This document shows, piece after piece, positions 1 to 12,005 of a DNA stretch of 64,000 bases (position 1 is its first letter; each line of letters begins with the position of its first letter). The stretch is from the NCBI GenBank assembly GCA_025201365.1, contig JAIXMF010000013.1, positions 62,001-126,000 on the forward strand. Direction: 5' to 3'. This DNA is from Syncephalis plumigaleata. Lineage: Eukaryota; Zoopagomycota; Zoopagomycetes; Zoopagales; Piptocephalidaceae. The notes under the pieces are model-generated. The model was given only the letters and a program-made list of their open reading frames with translations, searched no databases and was not told where the DNA came from. The position numbers and the translations under genes are program-made.

Positions 1-3000
1 ACCGTAACAACGCGCAATTCAACAATTATGACAAAAACCGTAATAGTAACAGTAATAGACATCATAATCCTTTCCGTAGAAACAACGCCATTACGACCGA
101 CGATCCGAACCTACAAATTGACGATCACTTTGATCAAATCAACAATGCTCAGAATACGGGAAACGAATCCCACCAGTAAACAACAGCGGTGTTACTGGTG
201 AAGCGCTCGATACCGCTGATACACCATTTCTCTTACCTACTTGTTTAACCGAAGAACTTGGTGAATTATGGATAGCACGCAAGAGTAGACCCTTGATATC
301 AGTTCAATTGCCCTTTAATGGAATAATGGCGAACGTATTAATTGATTGCGGTGCTACCGACAATTTCATCGATACCTCGTTTGTTAAGCGGATCAATCAC
401 CCGCTTATTCCCTATGAGAACAAACAATCAGTTACCCTAGGAAATGGCTCTGTTGGCAGTGTCTTGTATTGTGCGCATAAAATACCTTTATTAATACAAA
501 ATTATTTACTATATCTTGATTTTGATGTTATGCAATTGGGGAAATATGACGCAATATTAGGCATGCCTTGGTTCGAACAGTACAATCCTAAGATTGATTG
601 GTTAAGTAGAATCGTTACATTTTACATCGATAACGAACTAGTTACTATTTACCAAAGTAGCGATACTATGACCAAGCCCAAATTCATGACATTGAATGAG
701 TTAAGCTCCTGTTTCGACGAACCTGACACTATTAGTTATTTAGCCATTGTACGTGAATCCGATTTGAACACTGGTGAATACAATGGCGATAAGCGTTACC
801 ATAGCTTAGTAACAGAGTTCACTGACGTAACACCCGATAACTTACCCCCTGGGCTACCTCCACGTCGTAACGTGGATTTCGCCATCGAATTGGAACCACA
901 TATAACACCTCCTGCACGCACACCCTATAGAATGGCAAGAGATGAACAAGAAGAAATGAAACGTCAAATAGATGAACTATTGGAGAAAGGATTTATACAA
1001 CCGAGTACCTCTCCATTCGGCGCACCAGTTCTATTCGTTAGAAAGAAGGATGGACCGCTACGTATGTGCGTTGACTATCGTATGTTGAACAAGATCACTA
1101 TCAAAAACAAGTATCCATTACCACATATTGAATCATTATTCGATCAACTAGAAGGTGCAGCGGTATTTAGTAAGATCGATTTACGGTCTGGTTACCATCA
1201 AATTCGAATCAAAGAGGAGGACGTACATAAGACGGCTTTCACTACTCGTTATGGCCTATATGAATTCAAAGTGTTGCCATTCGGATTATCGAACGCGCCC
1301 GGTACATTCATGCGACTAATGAATGACGTTTTCAGACCGCTTCTCGACCAATGCGTAGTAGTATTTTTAGACGACATACTGGTGTTCAGCAAGAGTCACG
1401 AAGAACATGCCGCTCATTTACGACAAGTATTCGAATTGCTACGACAACATCAATTGTACGCAAAGCTCAGTAAATGTGAATTCGGTCGCGATAAAGTCGA
1501 CTTCTTAGGCCATACTATCAGTAAAGAAGGCATTCAAGCGTCAGAAGATAAAGTCATTAGCATACGAGATTGGCCAGAATTAAAAGACGTTACGAGTGTT
1601 AGGTCATTCCTAGGACTTACCGGGTATTATCGTAAATTTATTAAAGGTTATGCTTTCATTGCAAAGCCTTTAACGAATCTATTACGCAAGGATGTTCCAT
1701 TCAAATTCGAAAAAGAAGAAAGAGATGCTTTCAATCAACTAAAAGAAAGAATGACTAATGCACCGGTATTGCGTTCTAGTAATCCTAGTTTACCATACAC
1801 CGTTACAACGGACGCGTCAAATGACGCAATCGGCGCTGTATTAATGCAAGACGACGGTAACGGTGATAGGCCAGTAGCTTTTATGTCAAAAGTATTGAGC
1901 AATTCACACAAAAAGTACATTACTTACGATAAGGAATTTTTGGCCATTAAAGAAGCCTTACGTATCTGGCGACCGTACTTAATAGGACAAAAATTCACTG
2001 TGTACACTGATCACCGGCCATTGACACATTTGCAAAATCAAAATGACTTATCAGATAGACAGACAGATTGGCTAAACGACATGTCAAAATTTAACATGGA
2101 CATTGTATATAAGCCTGGAAAAATGAATGTTGTAGCCGATGCCCTCTCAAGAAAACCCGCGGCAATCACGTCTGAATCGAATGCCATTACTCGACTCTCG
2201 TCAAATAACGAACTACTAGATCATGTTCGAAACGGATACAACAATGATCCTTACTTCTTGGAAGTGAAGTCTGTTCTTAAGGGGGGTGGAAGCACGTCAA
2301 AAAGCGGTTATTCAAAACGATTTCGACTAACAAACGACGGCTTAATCTACGAAATGCGTAGAGAAATACCACGCCTATGCATTCCTCAAGGAGAACTACG
2401 TGCGAAAATACTACGTGAAAAGCACGACATACCGATATCAGGTCACTTAGGCGTTGATAAGACCCTAGCCAGAGTAGCGCAACAATACTGGTGGCCTGAA
2501 CTGAAAAAGACAATAGAACGATACATATCATCTTGCGACAAATGTCAACGTAACAAGCCGTCTCAAAGGAAGCCAGCTGGATTATTACAACCGTTACCAG
2601 TACCCAACGAGAGATGGGAAGACATCACTATGGATTTTATTGTTCAACTTCCACGTACTAAAAACGGAAAAGACGCAATATTAGTAGTAGTAGATAGACT
2701 CACAAAGTACGCACATTTTATACCTACTACTACTACTGTAACTGCAGCGGAAACAGCTCAACTGTTTATGGACAACATATTCCGTTTACACGGCCTACCA
2801 AAAAGCATTATTACAGACAGAGATGCTCGTTTCGTCGGAAATTTCTGGCGTTCCTTCTTCAGCATATTAGATGTCCAACTTAAACCGTCAACCGCTTATC
2901 ACCCACAAACGGACGGTCAAACTGAACGAACGAATAGAACGCTAGAACAAATGCTACGAAATTATGTCAATTATAAGCAAGACAATTGGGATCAATTATT

Positions 3001-3890
3001 ATCTGCAGTCGAATTCGCGTACAACAGCGCCGAACAAGCTTCTATAAAAATGTCTCCATTTTATTGCTATTTAGGAAAACAACCTCGCGCCGTCGACACA
3101 CTAGGCACGAAAGTAGACAAAATTACACATGTAGCCAGCACAATCGACATGGTCAACAAGATCAACGAGATAGTACAACTAGCTAAGAACGCCATTAGTA
3201 ACGCACAAGATCGACAGAAACACTATGCCGATCAACACAGAAGAGAAGACGATTTTCAACTAGGTGATCAAGTCTTATTATCAAGTGCTCATATTATTCT
3301 AGACATCGACAAAGAAAGACCTTCGCGAAAATTCACCTCTCGTTTCATCGGTCCTTTTCAGATCACTCAGATAGTGAGTAAAACCGCTTACAAATTACAA
3401 CTACCAACAACAATGAAAATACATAATGTCTTTCATGTCTCACTACTTAAACGCTATGAGCCAAATACTGCGGAATTTCCACATCGAGAGAACGATAGAC
3501 CACCTCCCGACATAATCAACAATACAGAAGAATACGAAGTAGAGCGTATATTAGATGTACGTACAAAACGAGGAAAAGTACAATACCTTGTTAAATGGCT
3601 CGGTTACCCAGACGAAGAAAATACCTGGGAACCTGCAATTGGATTAACTAATGCAAAAGCAAAAGTAGCTGAATTCAAACGAACACTTACTACGTAGGTT
3701 CGTTCTTAAGGAAGGATGATTGTAACAATTGTTACGATAGTGAAAACCTTCGGTAAGACTTACCGAAGCGGTAGTTAGACTTACCATATTTCACACAGTA
3801 ATCGAATTAATTTTATCCCTATAAATACTTTATTACTTTTATTTAAAATAAAGATCATCTATCTTCTCGTCTAAAGTTGTGCGTATTACA
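1..3890 (+). mobile_element. Ty3/gypsy LTR retrotransposon with chromodomain (chromovirus), 3' part
   Basis: Only the 3' part lies in the window; the 5' LTR and most of gag are outside it. The first ~180 nt read as an Asn/Arg-rich gag tail. The polyprotein that follows (long open frame to 3697) has the family order: aspartic protease with an Asp-Cys-Gly-Ala site, reverse transcriptase with FLDDIL, RNase H, integrase with an HHCC zinc region and DDE core, and a C-terminal chromodomain around [18 protein letters not shown] purine-rich stretch precedes the LTR. The visible coding part looks whole, which suggests a fairly young copy, but the LTRs cannot be compared, so no age is given. It lies antisense to VAC14 and inside it. 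Confidence 0.93.
3721..3890 (+). repeat. 3' LTR of the Ty3/gypsy element
   Basis: The repeat begins TGTAACAATT just after the polypurine stretch. It can be closed at 3890, where the sequence ends in TATTACA, giving TGTAA/TTACA inverted ends and a short 170-bp LTR. It contains TATAAATA and AATAAA-like signals near 3820-3852. On the complementary strand, VAC14 coding sequence resumes in frame exactly from 3891, which independently supports this edge. The next five bases, GTCTC (3891-3895), would be the target duplication, but the other side is outside the window. An alternative end near 4056 is less likely because it would put VAC14-like coding sequence inside the LTR. Confidence 0.65.
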
Positions 3891-5741
3891 GTCTCTGATG
3901 ATGATACTGTCATACTCGCTTCAGTTGTATCCTGAAATCCATCCGTTGTTTCCGCTTCACTACCCGTAGTTAGATTCGTGCCATCATCAGAGGCAGCAGT
4001 CGACATATTCCCAATACCCGTACGACTATTGATAGAGTCGTGTTTTGTTTCTAACAATAATAGTTTGTATTAATACTTTGATATTGCAAATAAGGGAAAT
4101 AACATATTGTCCTACATACGTGGTGGTATCTCAATATGTTGTATCAATTTGAATAGATTACGATTGGCACGCGTTGCTATCTCCCTTATAGAGGAATACA
4201 ATCATTAATAACATCTTATTGCTGCTATTGCTGCTACATACCTGATATCAGATCTTTGATGAGAAAGACTAGGAAGGATGGCTCGTAATAACTCGGGTGT
4301 AAATGGCACGACAACACTCTGAGCAATGTGCATGAATTCATTGAGCCATCGAATGGCCGTCAACTGAATCTCTTCATCTAATACGCGATAGATTATATGA
4401 TTAATACAACATTGGGAATAGTAACACTAACATAGTTCAAATAACACTTACCTGTAGATATCAAATGTGGCTGAAGTATCTTGATAATCTGCGTGTAATC
4501 AATCTCGATACCTTGACCCGGTGTCCATACACCCGCCATCGGATTGTTATTGTCACGTTCATTCAACGTGGAATGATTGACATCATCTGTGGTGCCATTC
4601 GACTCGACACCGCCGATCTCGGTTGTTTTCGCTTGCTGTTCATTACGTAGTATAGCGATATCACGTATCTCCTGCAGGAAATCAGCGAGTAATAATGCGG
4701 TGGCATTCCGTATCTCCTGATTTCGATCACTCAGGAATTTAATCAGCTCGTTCAGGAATGCAGGCAAGTAGTATACAAGTTCGAGATCGGGAACGGAATT
4801 CAACACGGTAAGCCATTGAACGAGGAACATGCGTACGTGCTCGTTCGTGATATGCATACGTTCAGCGAGTACGGGAATGAACTTGGTTAGCGTGAACGGT
4901 CTCAAGAAACTCGACGCAGTTATCGGCGAATGAGGAGCGCCCTGACCCACGGTTATCGGATAATCATCCAGCTCATTGGTGGCCGGCATATGCACCGATG
5001 TATGCTCTGCTACAATATTCTTAATAAGCATGTTCAAATGATTCGCTCCCTTGGCCACCTGTTTGTCGGGATCAGCCACCAACTAACAGTATATACATAT
5101 ATATATTATATCGTTAGTATATCGAATAAATAAAGCTAGACACGATGCACGTCAATGCTAATCACCTTGCTTAACCCGTCAAATATCTCGGTAAAGAAGC
5201 GTAGAATACCCGCTTTAGCCGCATTGGCTATATTGTACATGGCTTCACAGGCACCATACCGCACCGTACTATCCTCAGCCGTGAATAATGGTGTAATAGA
5301 TGGTATGAGTACACTGAGATAATTGTTGACTTCCTAGATAGATATATAGATATATATCGTTGAATGACTATTAATGCATGCATATATGTATATACTCAGC
5401 CTGTTCTAACTATCACTCCACTTACCGTGCCCAATCCAATAGCTACCGCTGCCAGTCCAATAGCTCCACCGTTACGTACGTTGGGAAGTAGACTGAGCGT
5501 GTAGTCATCTGTAAGACAGCGAATTACGAACATGATTCGTTCATAGTCTTTAACTTCCACCAACTGCCGTATTAGCCTATTATGCAAAATGTAAATACAA
5601 TGACGTCTATTATCTCTGGCATATATATGTATATATGTATACGAACTTCTCCACTTCAAGAGCAGCAGCCTTTCGCCGCTCATACACTTTATCTTGTAGG
5701 CCACGCAGGGTGTTCGGGGTCAAGGGCGAGATTTCAGACAT
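3839..5741 (-). CDS. VAC14: Vac14-like HEAT-repeat scaffold, truncated by the retroelement
   Basis: Vac14 scaffolds the Fab1/PIKfyve-Fig4 complex that makes PI(3,5)P2 on the vacuole or endosome. The start is the ATG at 5741 ([14 protein letters not shown]-like N-terminus). About seven exons follow, with conserved blocks such as [31 protein letters not shown] and [15 protein letters not shown]. The exon at 4051-3891 reads in frame as a Ser/Thr/Glu-rich linker, as expected after the HEAT region. From 3890 the frame runs about 17 residues into the antisense LTR and stops, giving roughly 490 codons. The C-terminal Fig4-binding domain is not in the window; it is either lost or lies on the far side of the element. 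The family call is firm; the fate of the protein is inferred. Confidence 0.88.
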
Positions 5742-6056
5742 GATGACAAAGAGGGATAAGAAGGAACAACAATAGTACGCTAAGAATCATGATGACATCA
5801 GACAATTCATTAACTATTTATAATTTATTGATTGAGTACAATTCCATAACATTCATTGAAGCGATAATAAGATAGGCTAACCTCTTATTAGTAGCATATG
5901 AATGTAATGATAATGATAATGATTCGGCTTAAATTAACGCATATGTATATATAAAACAGACAAACCTATTATAGTAAATATATCTATCTATCAGTTAATA
6001 CTATTCTATAACTCGTATAGTATATCTAACCTATTATGAGGATTCTATCATGATTA
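5742..6056. other. Spacer between VAC14 start and ORC6 stop
   Basis: AT-rich spacer of about 315 bp. It holds the VAC14 upstream region and the ORC6 3' end, both on the minus strand. Apart from AT-rich TATATA stretches near 5940-5990 I see no gene. Confidence 0.5.
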
Positions 6057-7596
6057 TTATTCCTCATTCATATTAGCAGCATTGGATGCCTGTCTTGATG
6101 ATGAGCGTAGTTTCTGTAACATTTTTTGTTTCCAATCCTTTGCCTTTGCAAATTGACGTGTCTCCTTCCATGACATGGGCAATATCTAATTGTGTTCAGT
6201 AGTATAAGTACTCTACTATCATGTCATATCTCATCTATACACTAATAATACATTACCATTGGATTAATGCCGTCAACAGGTGGTTCTCGAAGTTGTATGA
6301 TGCGTTCATTGTTATCATCTTCAGGTAATGTTGCCTTATTTGTTTTAGCTGATGATTTACGACTATTCTCTGGCTCATTATTCGTTGCAGTCTTACGACG
6401 TTGACGTTTTACTTTAGGTGAACTAGGCTCGTTCTTAACCACTGATGTTGATCGAGCCTTACGAGGTTGTCGTGTAGAACGACGTGTTTTAGTAGTGGAA
6501 TCACTCTCATCATGATTGTCATTATCATCTTCGTCATTATTATTATTACTTTCTATCGGTGTTGCTTCCTCCATTATTTCATCGTTATCTTCATTTACAG
6601 TGGCTGATACTGATGCCTCTCCCTTTCCTTCTTTCTCTTCCTCTCCTTCTTGACTCTTTGTCTTTCTTTTACGCTTACCAGCTGCTGTTGATTTGACTGA
6701 TGCTGCTGTTGCCACTTTCTGATCCTCTGCTTTACTTGCTCTCTTTCGAATACGCTTGACTGGTTCTTCTTTAGACGTAGATGCTGTACTAGTATTCGTT
6801 GATGCCTTGCTTGCAACTTTACGTGTCTGTGTCTTCTTGACATCTTTCGTTCGATTTGGTGCAGGCTGTGAATGTAAATTGGATAGACCAAGCGTTTTCA
6901 GCTCCTCTGCTGCATAGTATTCAGTGAGTGTAATCACTTTGTTGATCTCTTCAGCTCGCTCGCCGGACATCAATCTTAGTTTGGCTCGATCAACGCGCAC
7001 CTTTACACATTACAATAAGTATTAGTGATCGCATAACTGACTTGACAGAGGCTTATCACTCACCGATGCCACTTTACAACAAGCTAGGAACACGCCCACC
7101 GGAAATACCGCACGATCCCATTGTACCGCCCCTAGCTGAGCACTCGGTAGTGAGGCTGACCAACGCTCCTTGAAGGCTTTCATCACTTGCTCGCATCGTG
7201 GTAGCATGGAAATCGAACCAAACTGCACCACCAGTGACTTTAGCGTGATACGCATGATATTTGATGATATACCAAGTAAATCGTGTAGTCGCATAAGTTC
7301 ACTTTTATAAATGGTTACAGTTACGCCAGCTAATCGTGCCGTCATACGACGATCTAGCGCTGTACCATATCTGTATGAAAAAGTCAAGATTAGAAAGAAA
7401 ATAAAGAATATTAGCATAAGCTGAGTGCTTACTTTTCTCCAGCTAATTCCAGACAGACAAGTGGTGTTGCGGAATTGGTGCCAGTACGTGCACTCGCTTG
7501 CGTATACAGCTGAAGTGCATACGGAACAATACGTGAATCATGCTCAAGATTGAGCGTTTTAGCAAACTCACTTAGACTATACAGTACATTAACCAT
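6057..7596 (-). CDS. ORC6: Origin recognition complex subunit 6
   Basis: Orc6 is part of the complex that loads MCM helicases at replication origins. The start at 7596 gives an N-terminus with TPLVCLELAGEK and LDRRMTARLAGVT, the first TFIIB-like cyclin fold. The second fold includes LVVQFGSISMLPRCEQVMKAF and RAVFPVGVFLACCKVASV. A Lys/Arg/Glu/Asp-rich linker of nearly 200 residues follows. A separate last exon (about 6190-6057) has the conserved C-terminal helix, MSWKETRQFAKAKDWKQKML, equivalent to the EEWKRKIL element of metazoan Orc6 that contacts the rest of ORC. Four exons are joined by short introns. The linker is longer than in animal Orc6. Confidence 0.9.
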
Positions 7597-7812
7597 GGTG
7601 AATGTTGTGTGGATTCGAGTAGTGTTTGTAGTGGAGAAAATGGAATAAGATACGTTTTAATGATTGGCATAAATCATTACGCACAACCGTTGTTTGAATT
7701 GTTCAAATGCAGAAAATATTGAGTAGCAAATAATGTGACATAGTCATTCACTTCTTATTCAATATTCATTTATCCATTGTCTACAGGCTCATATTCATAC
7801 ATTGACTACAAT

Positions 7813-8668
7813 ATGGATTCATTACCTGCAACAGCTACATTAGCCATACTACATGCAGCTGACTTTGCAGCACGTAAACATAAAAGTCAACGACGTAAAG
7901 ATCCCGAAAAGACACGCAAGTATTAGTATTAGTAGTAGTAATAATACTGGTAAGATACTCGTTTGCTGACTATTGCTTAGCCTATATCAATCATCCTATA
8001 GGTGTGGCCTACTTGCTTGCCGAAGCGGGAGTGACTGATACGGTAGTATTGCAGGCGGCATTACTTCATGATACGGTTGAAGATACGGATACTAGTTTTG
8101 ACGAGGTGAGTAAGGGATATCCACAAGGAAGTAATAAACAACTAATGTAGATGGTAAAGATTGAGCAAATATTTGGAGCACAAGTGCGTTCGGTGGTTGA
8201 TGAATGTACCGATGATAAGAATCTACCTAAAGCTGAAAGAAAACGTCTACAAATAGTGACAGCACCACATAAATCAACTAGAGTAAGTGTACTATGATCT
8301 CACTCAATTAATTATTATTACTAAATAGCAAGCCATCATATCATTCTACTGTAGGCTAAGCAAGTTAAATTGGCGGATAAACTGTACAATCTACGTGATT
8401 TACAACGAGCAACTCCAGAGGGATGGTAATTGGTTATATCCTATTTGATCATTGATGCATTATACTAATCAATTTCATTATAGGACATCCGAGAGGGTGC
8501 ATGATTACTTTGTATGGGCTCGTCAAGTAGTTGATGGTATGTTGTCATAACAACAAGATGTCCTCCTCGTTAATTTGTATGTATATATGTTTAGGTTGTC
8601 GCGGCACTAATGATAGTTTGGAGAAACAATTGGATGAACTGTTTGAACAAGTGTTGACAAACGTCTAA
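7813..8668 (+). CDS. HDDC3: MESH1-type HD hydrolase (ppGpp/NADPH phosphatase family)
   Basis: This is a homologue of metazoan SpoT homologue 1 (MESH1/HDDC3), an Mn-dependent HD-domain hydrolase that acts on ppGpp and NADPH in the animal enzymes. The start at 7813 gives [20 protein letters not shown], followed after the first intron by [20 protein letters not shown]. Metal-site motifs HDTVEDTD and [11 protein letters not shown] are present. The protein ends [21 protein letters not shown] at 8668. The first intron (7916-7980) must use a GC donor (GCAAGT): only that junction gives [11 protein letters not shown] in frame. Other introns are ordinary GT-AG. The gene is divergent from ORC6 across about 215 bp, probably a shared promoter. 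Confidence 0.92.
7916..7980 (+). other. GC-AG intron in the MESH1 homologue
   Basis: Exon 1 ends ...GAAAAGACAC at 7915, the intron starts GCAAGTATTAG and ends TTGCTTAG at 7980, and exon 2 starts CCTATATC. This restores the family motif TPYINHP. Using the GT four bases further on would shift the frame. Confidence 0.85.
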
Positions 8669-8888
8669 GAAGTAATAGTAGTATATCCTATTGACAACAC
8701 AATGCTACACATCAATAAAGTACCAAAAGCTTAATAAATACAGAAAATAACATAGTTTTATTGAAATATATATAAAGCGCTAATCAACATTCATATGGTT
8801 GGCATAAAAGAAAAAGGGAAAACTATCAAGTAAACGGTCAATCATTTGATGCTATTGTCAAAATCAACCCAACAGCTAAGAAGCTGTA

Positions 8889-10756
8889 TTAGGTGTATGG
8901 CATATGTGGAGGTGGTGGCGGTGGTGTCGTCGAGGAAGGATACGGGTGCGGATATTGTCGTAGATTCGTAATATTATAACTATACTTGGACGAGTTTGAC
9001 GTTCGCATTGACCGCTGACTACCCGATGCACGCATATGCGAGCTATCCATCGATGGCTTATGCTCGAGGTAGTGTCGCGGCTCATTGACCGACTCGCCGT
9101 AGCCGTAACCTTCGCCGAATAGTCGTTCCTCCTGTTGACGATTGATCGCGGCAAATGCACGTCGTTGTTCCGCGTAACGTTGTTGATGCAGCAACACCTC
9201 CTGCTCATAGCTACGCTCCTCCGGTATCGGTATGCTTGTCGTGTTTTTATCCCCCGGTGTAAGTAGCAATCCGGTGGATGACTTGACGCTTGTTGGGCTT
9301 TCCAGCGGACGACTAGGCGTGCTCCGCTCTGATTGTTGTTTCTCCTGCTTACGCTGTTTCTCCTGTTTACGCTTGTACTCGTAGGAAATAACAAATGGAT
9401 CATAGTCAACACCGCCAAATGCTCCATTGGCACCGCCTGCGGAACCAGCACCCACCACCGTTGCACCATCATGTCCAACCAGCGGATGGATACCGCCCTT
9501 TTCATTCTCGGCAAGTTGAAGCTTTTGCGTTGATTTACGTGCATCAACCTCGTTCCTTCTCGGTTTACCGTTCGATTTCTTACTATCGAGTGTATTGGCA
9601 TCGCTAATCATCGAGGATGTTTGTCCTTGTCCTTTCTGGATTGTTCTCGTGACATGTCGATTGTCCGCCGCTTCCGAAGATTTAGTCGAGTCAACCACGG
9701 CCATTTCCGTGATACGATCGAGTGTCGACGAGTGTACCATGCTACTCGTGACGATCTTCAAGAATCCCGGCCATACTAGAATTGCCGCACCAACTGCTTC
9801 GAATAATCCTCGTAACATGCTGATATAACCAGCAACTGCTAACTCATACCGGATACTATCGCTTATTGCTGCACAAAGCATGCCAGTTGCTAAAAAGCTA
9901 TTTGCAGTAATGATACGAAGTAATTGCTAATGACACAGGTTAATCATTTACTACGTATATATATATATATATATATGAGTGTATACTTACTGATACTTTG
10001 GCTTTACCAGCCACCAGATCATCTGGCCATTCTCGTGACATTTTCCGATAAAGCATGAACAAATGAAATGGTACAACAAATATAACGAAATAGCCCCATG
10101 AAGAGGTAACGAGCAAGGCAAAGCCACGATCACTATTGGTGCTTGCCCTGTTAATACTACCAGCGATACCGATAGGTGTAAATACAAAAGCCAAAACACG
10201 TAGAATGTTCACTGTCCAGCGCAATTGTCTGCTACTGCCATCACCGTCCATATCGGATGTAATGCTCTGTACATCGTCATTCCTAATTCATTGATTAGCA
10301 TTAAAAGAACAGTGTAGACCGTTGTACATCCCGACAACTTACTCCTCCTCTTCATCATTTTTCTGTCCTCGTGAATCACCAACAACACTCGTATGCCACA
10401 AATAAAGAAACTTTTGCAGTGTAAGCATAAGTAGAACGGTACCAATGACCGTTGTAATACCAGATATGATGGTTAGCACATCGCCGGCAGATCCTACTAG
10501 TATAGAGTCAACGAGCAAGTGTGCAACTTCTGCAAAAGTACGAACTAATAATAGTGACCAAAAACATGCAATATAAGTAATTCTGATGTCACTTCTGTTT
10601 CATATCGATCGTATTCTTACATAATGCAAAAATGACCATATACCAGTAGGGGTGAAATCCATCACGAAAGACATTGATGGCCAAGAGTACTAGAACGCCG
10701 ATGTAGCAGGCTGATGCTATTGCATGTGCCGGTATCAATGAAATGTCATGTATCAT
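8889..10756 (-). CDS. Multi-pass membrane protein with long charged tail, DUF7702-like
   Basis: I do not recognise this with certainty. The start at 10756 gives about seven hydrophobic segments over four exons, including GVLVLLAINVF, YWYMVIFALFRTFAEVAHLL, VLTIISGITTVIGTVLLML and a segment in the last exon (ISMLRGLFEAVGAAILVWPGFL). The Tyr-Trp-Tyr-x4-Phe-Ala-x2-Arg pattern in the second helix recalls fungal DUF7702 membrane proteins; this is a weak likeness. After the last helix comes a tail of about 270 residues, probably cytosolic, rich in Gln, Lys, Arg, Ser and Glu with a likely coiled coil (KRKQEKQRKQEKQQ) and a Pro/His-rich end. It is convergent with MESH1. Membrane topology is inferred from hydropathy by eye. 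Confidence 0.7.
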
Positions 10757-11519
10757 GTGCAATGAATGATTAATGTAATTTAATAATGCGCGAATTAAAC
10801 GATTGGATTAGCGATAAGCGTGCTTGTGGATCAATCACTCCACTCGTAACTCGCTAATAATGCTAGATATGAATTAATGGAGATAACAAGAGGACGGATG
10901 TATAAACAATACTACTTGACGAGGTTTACAATTAGTTTTTGTAGTAAATAGTGGCTAATAGAGAAAAGGAAAGAAACATGGAATGTAGAGCAGAGTAGGA
11001 AAAAACCTCCTACAAGGCAAGGGTAAGTGTAATGCTAGACTGACATTGACATACTAGGAAATGTCAGGTACAATTTAAAGAGCGATATCCGCTAATAGAA
11101 CATTGTCCTTCTAATTAAACGAATCTAGAAAAAAGACAAAAATCTATTATTATTGGCTGTAACATCATTGTAATTCGGGCTTTTAACGAGAAGTGGTATG
11201 TAGATTTGCAAAACTCTAGTATAACAACAACTTGTTACCACGGTTTTATACTTGTATGAAGATGTGGACTGGTTAATGCGATACATGTACATTCGTGTAA
11301 CTATGGATTGACTTCATCGTTGCCATTGTATATCGTGCGTTGATCAGTTGTCGTCATCTAGTTGTCGTTTATTCCTTTATCCTGTCCTGTTCTCTTCTTA
11401 TTCTTCTTCTTTCACTCTTACATTGTTCTGCATTCTAGTTCTTTTTTTCTTTTAAGCATTGACGCATTGCCATTTCGTTTGTTTGTTCGTTCGTTCGTTC
11501 GTTATTAGTATATTCTAGC
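10757..11519. promoter_or_regulatory. Intergenic region between two divergent genes
   Basis: 763 bp with no gene seen. The part next to the plus-strand secreted protein has a pyrimidine-rich tract (about 11380-11460) and a run of TTCG units (about 11478-11502), probably core promoter or 5' UTR. Such CT-rich leaders also precede other genes here. Confidence 0.4.
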
Positions 11520-12005
11520 ATGTCGCCTATTCATAAGCTATCATGTTTAGTGGCAGTCATTGCACTTGCCACCATTATAGTCGTGAGCCACTCGCCAGCA
11601 TGTGATGCCATCCTGCCTGCCAATCAATTCAGTGCTATCGAGTCTAGTGTGGCGAGTAGCACTTCAGAGGAACAGATGAATCCCGTAGATCAATGGACGG
11701 TTACCAGGCTAAGTGACGATAAGCTGGCATCCTTACGAGTATTGGATAGTAAACTGGAGACGGCAATCAATCAACTTGAAATGGAACCACCCAACGTGAA
11801 TGCGGCACGAGAAACCATCGCCAGCATGCGTAAAACAACTTGGGCTTTCCGTCTACCGAATGGACTAAAGGTGGATACACGTCTAGACCATGCGGCCAAG
11901 TTTCTCGAGACGACTAATCACGGATACAAGTATGCATTGTCGCAGTTGAAAGGACTACAAGATGGATTTGTTAAGCCGACCATTGCCATGTCAACAGCAT
12001 CATAA
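11520..12005 (+). CDS. Small secreted protein, unknown function
   Basis: A single-exon gene of 161 residues. The N-terminus has a clear signal peptide (hydrophobic core LVAVIALATIIVV) with cleavage probably around the ACDA region. The mature part is about 130 residues with no cysteine pairs of note, predicted mostly helical: KLASLRVLDSKLETAINQLE and a Lys-Leu-rich segment near the end. No membrane anchor or ER-retention signal is seen. It resembles fungal secreted proteins that hug the cell surface or act as effectors, but I recognise no family. Confidence 0.7.
   Translation: MSPIHKLSCLVAVIALATIIVVSHSPACDAILPANQFSAIESSVASSTSEEQMNPVDQWTVTRLSDDKLASLRVLDSKLETAINQLEMEPPNVNAARETIASMRKTTWAFRLPNGLKVDTRLDHAAKFLETTNHGYKYALSQLKGLQDGFVKPTIAMSTAS

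Noticed and set aside
3839-4057. Minus-strand ORF at 3839-4057 as an LTR-encoded gene
   Set aside because: It joins in phase to the upstream VAC14 exon through a proper intron and reads as the VAC14 linker; only its last ~17 codons are in the LTR.
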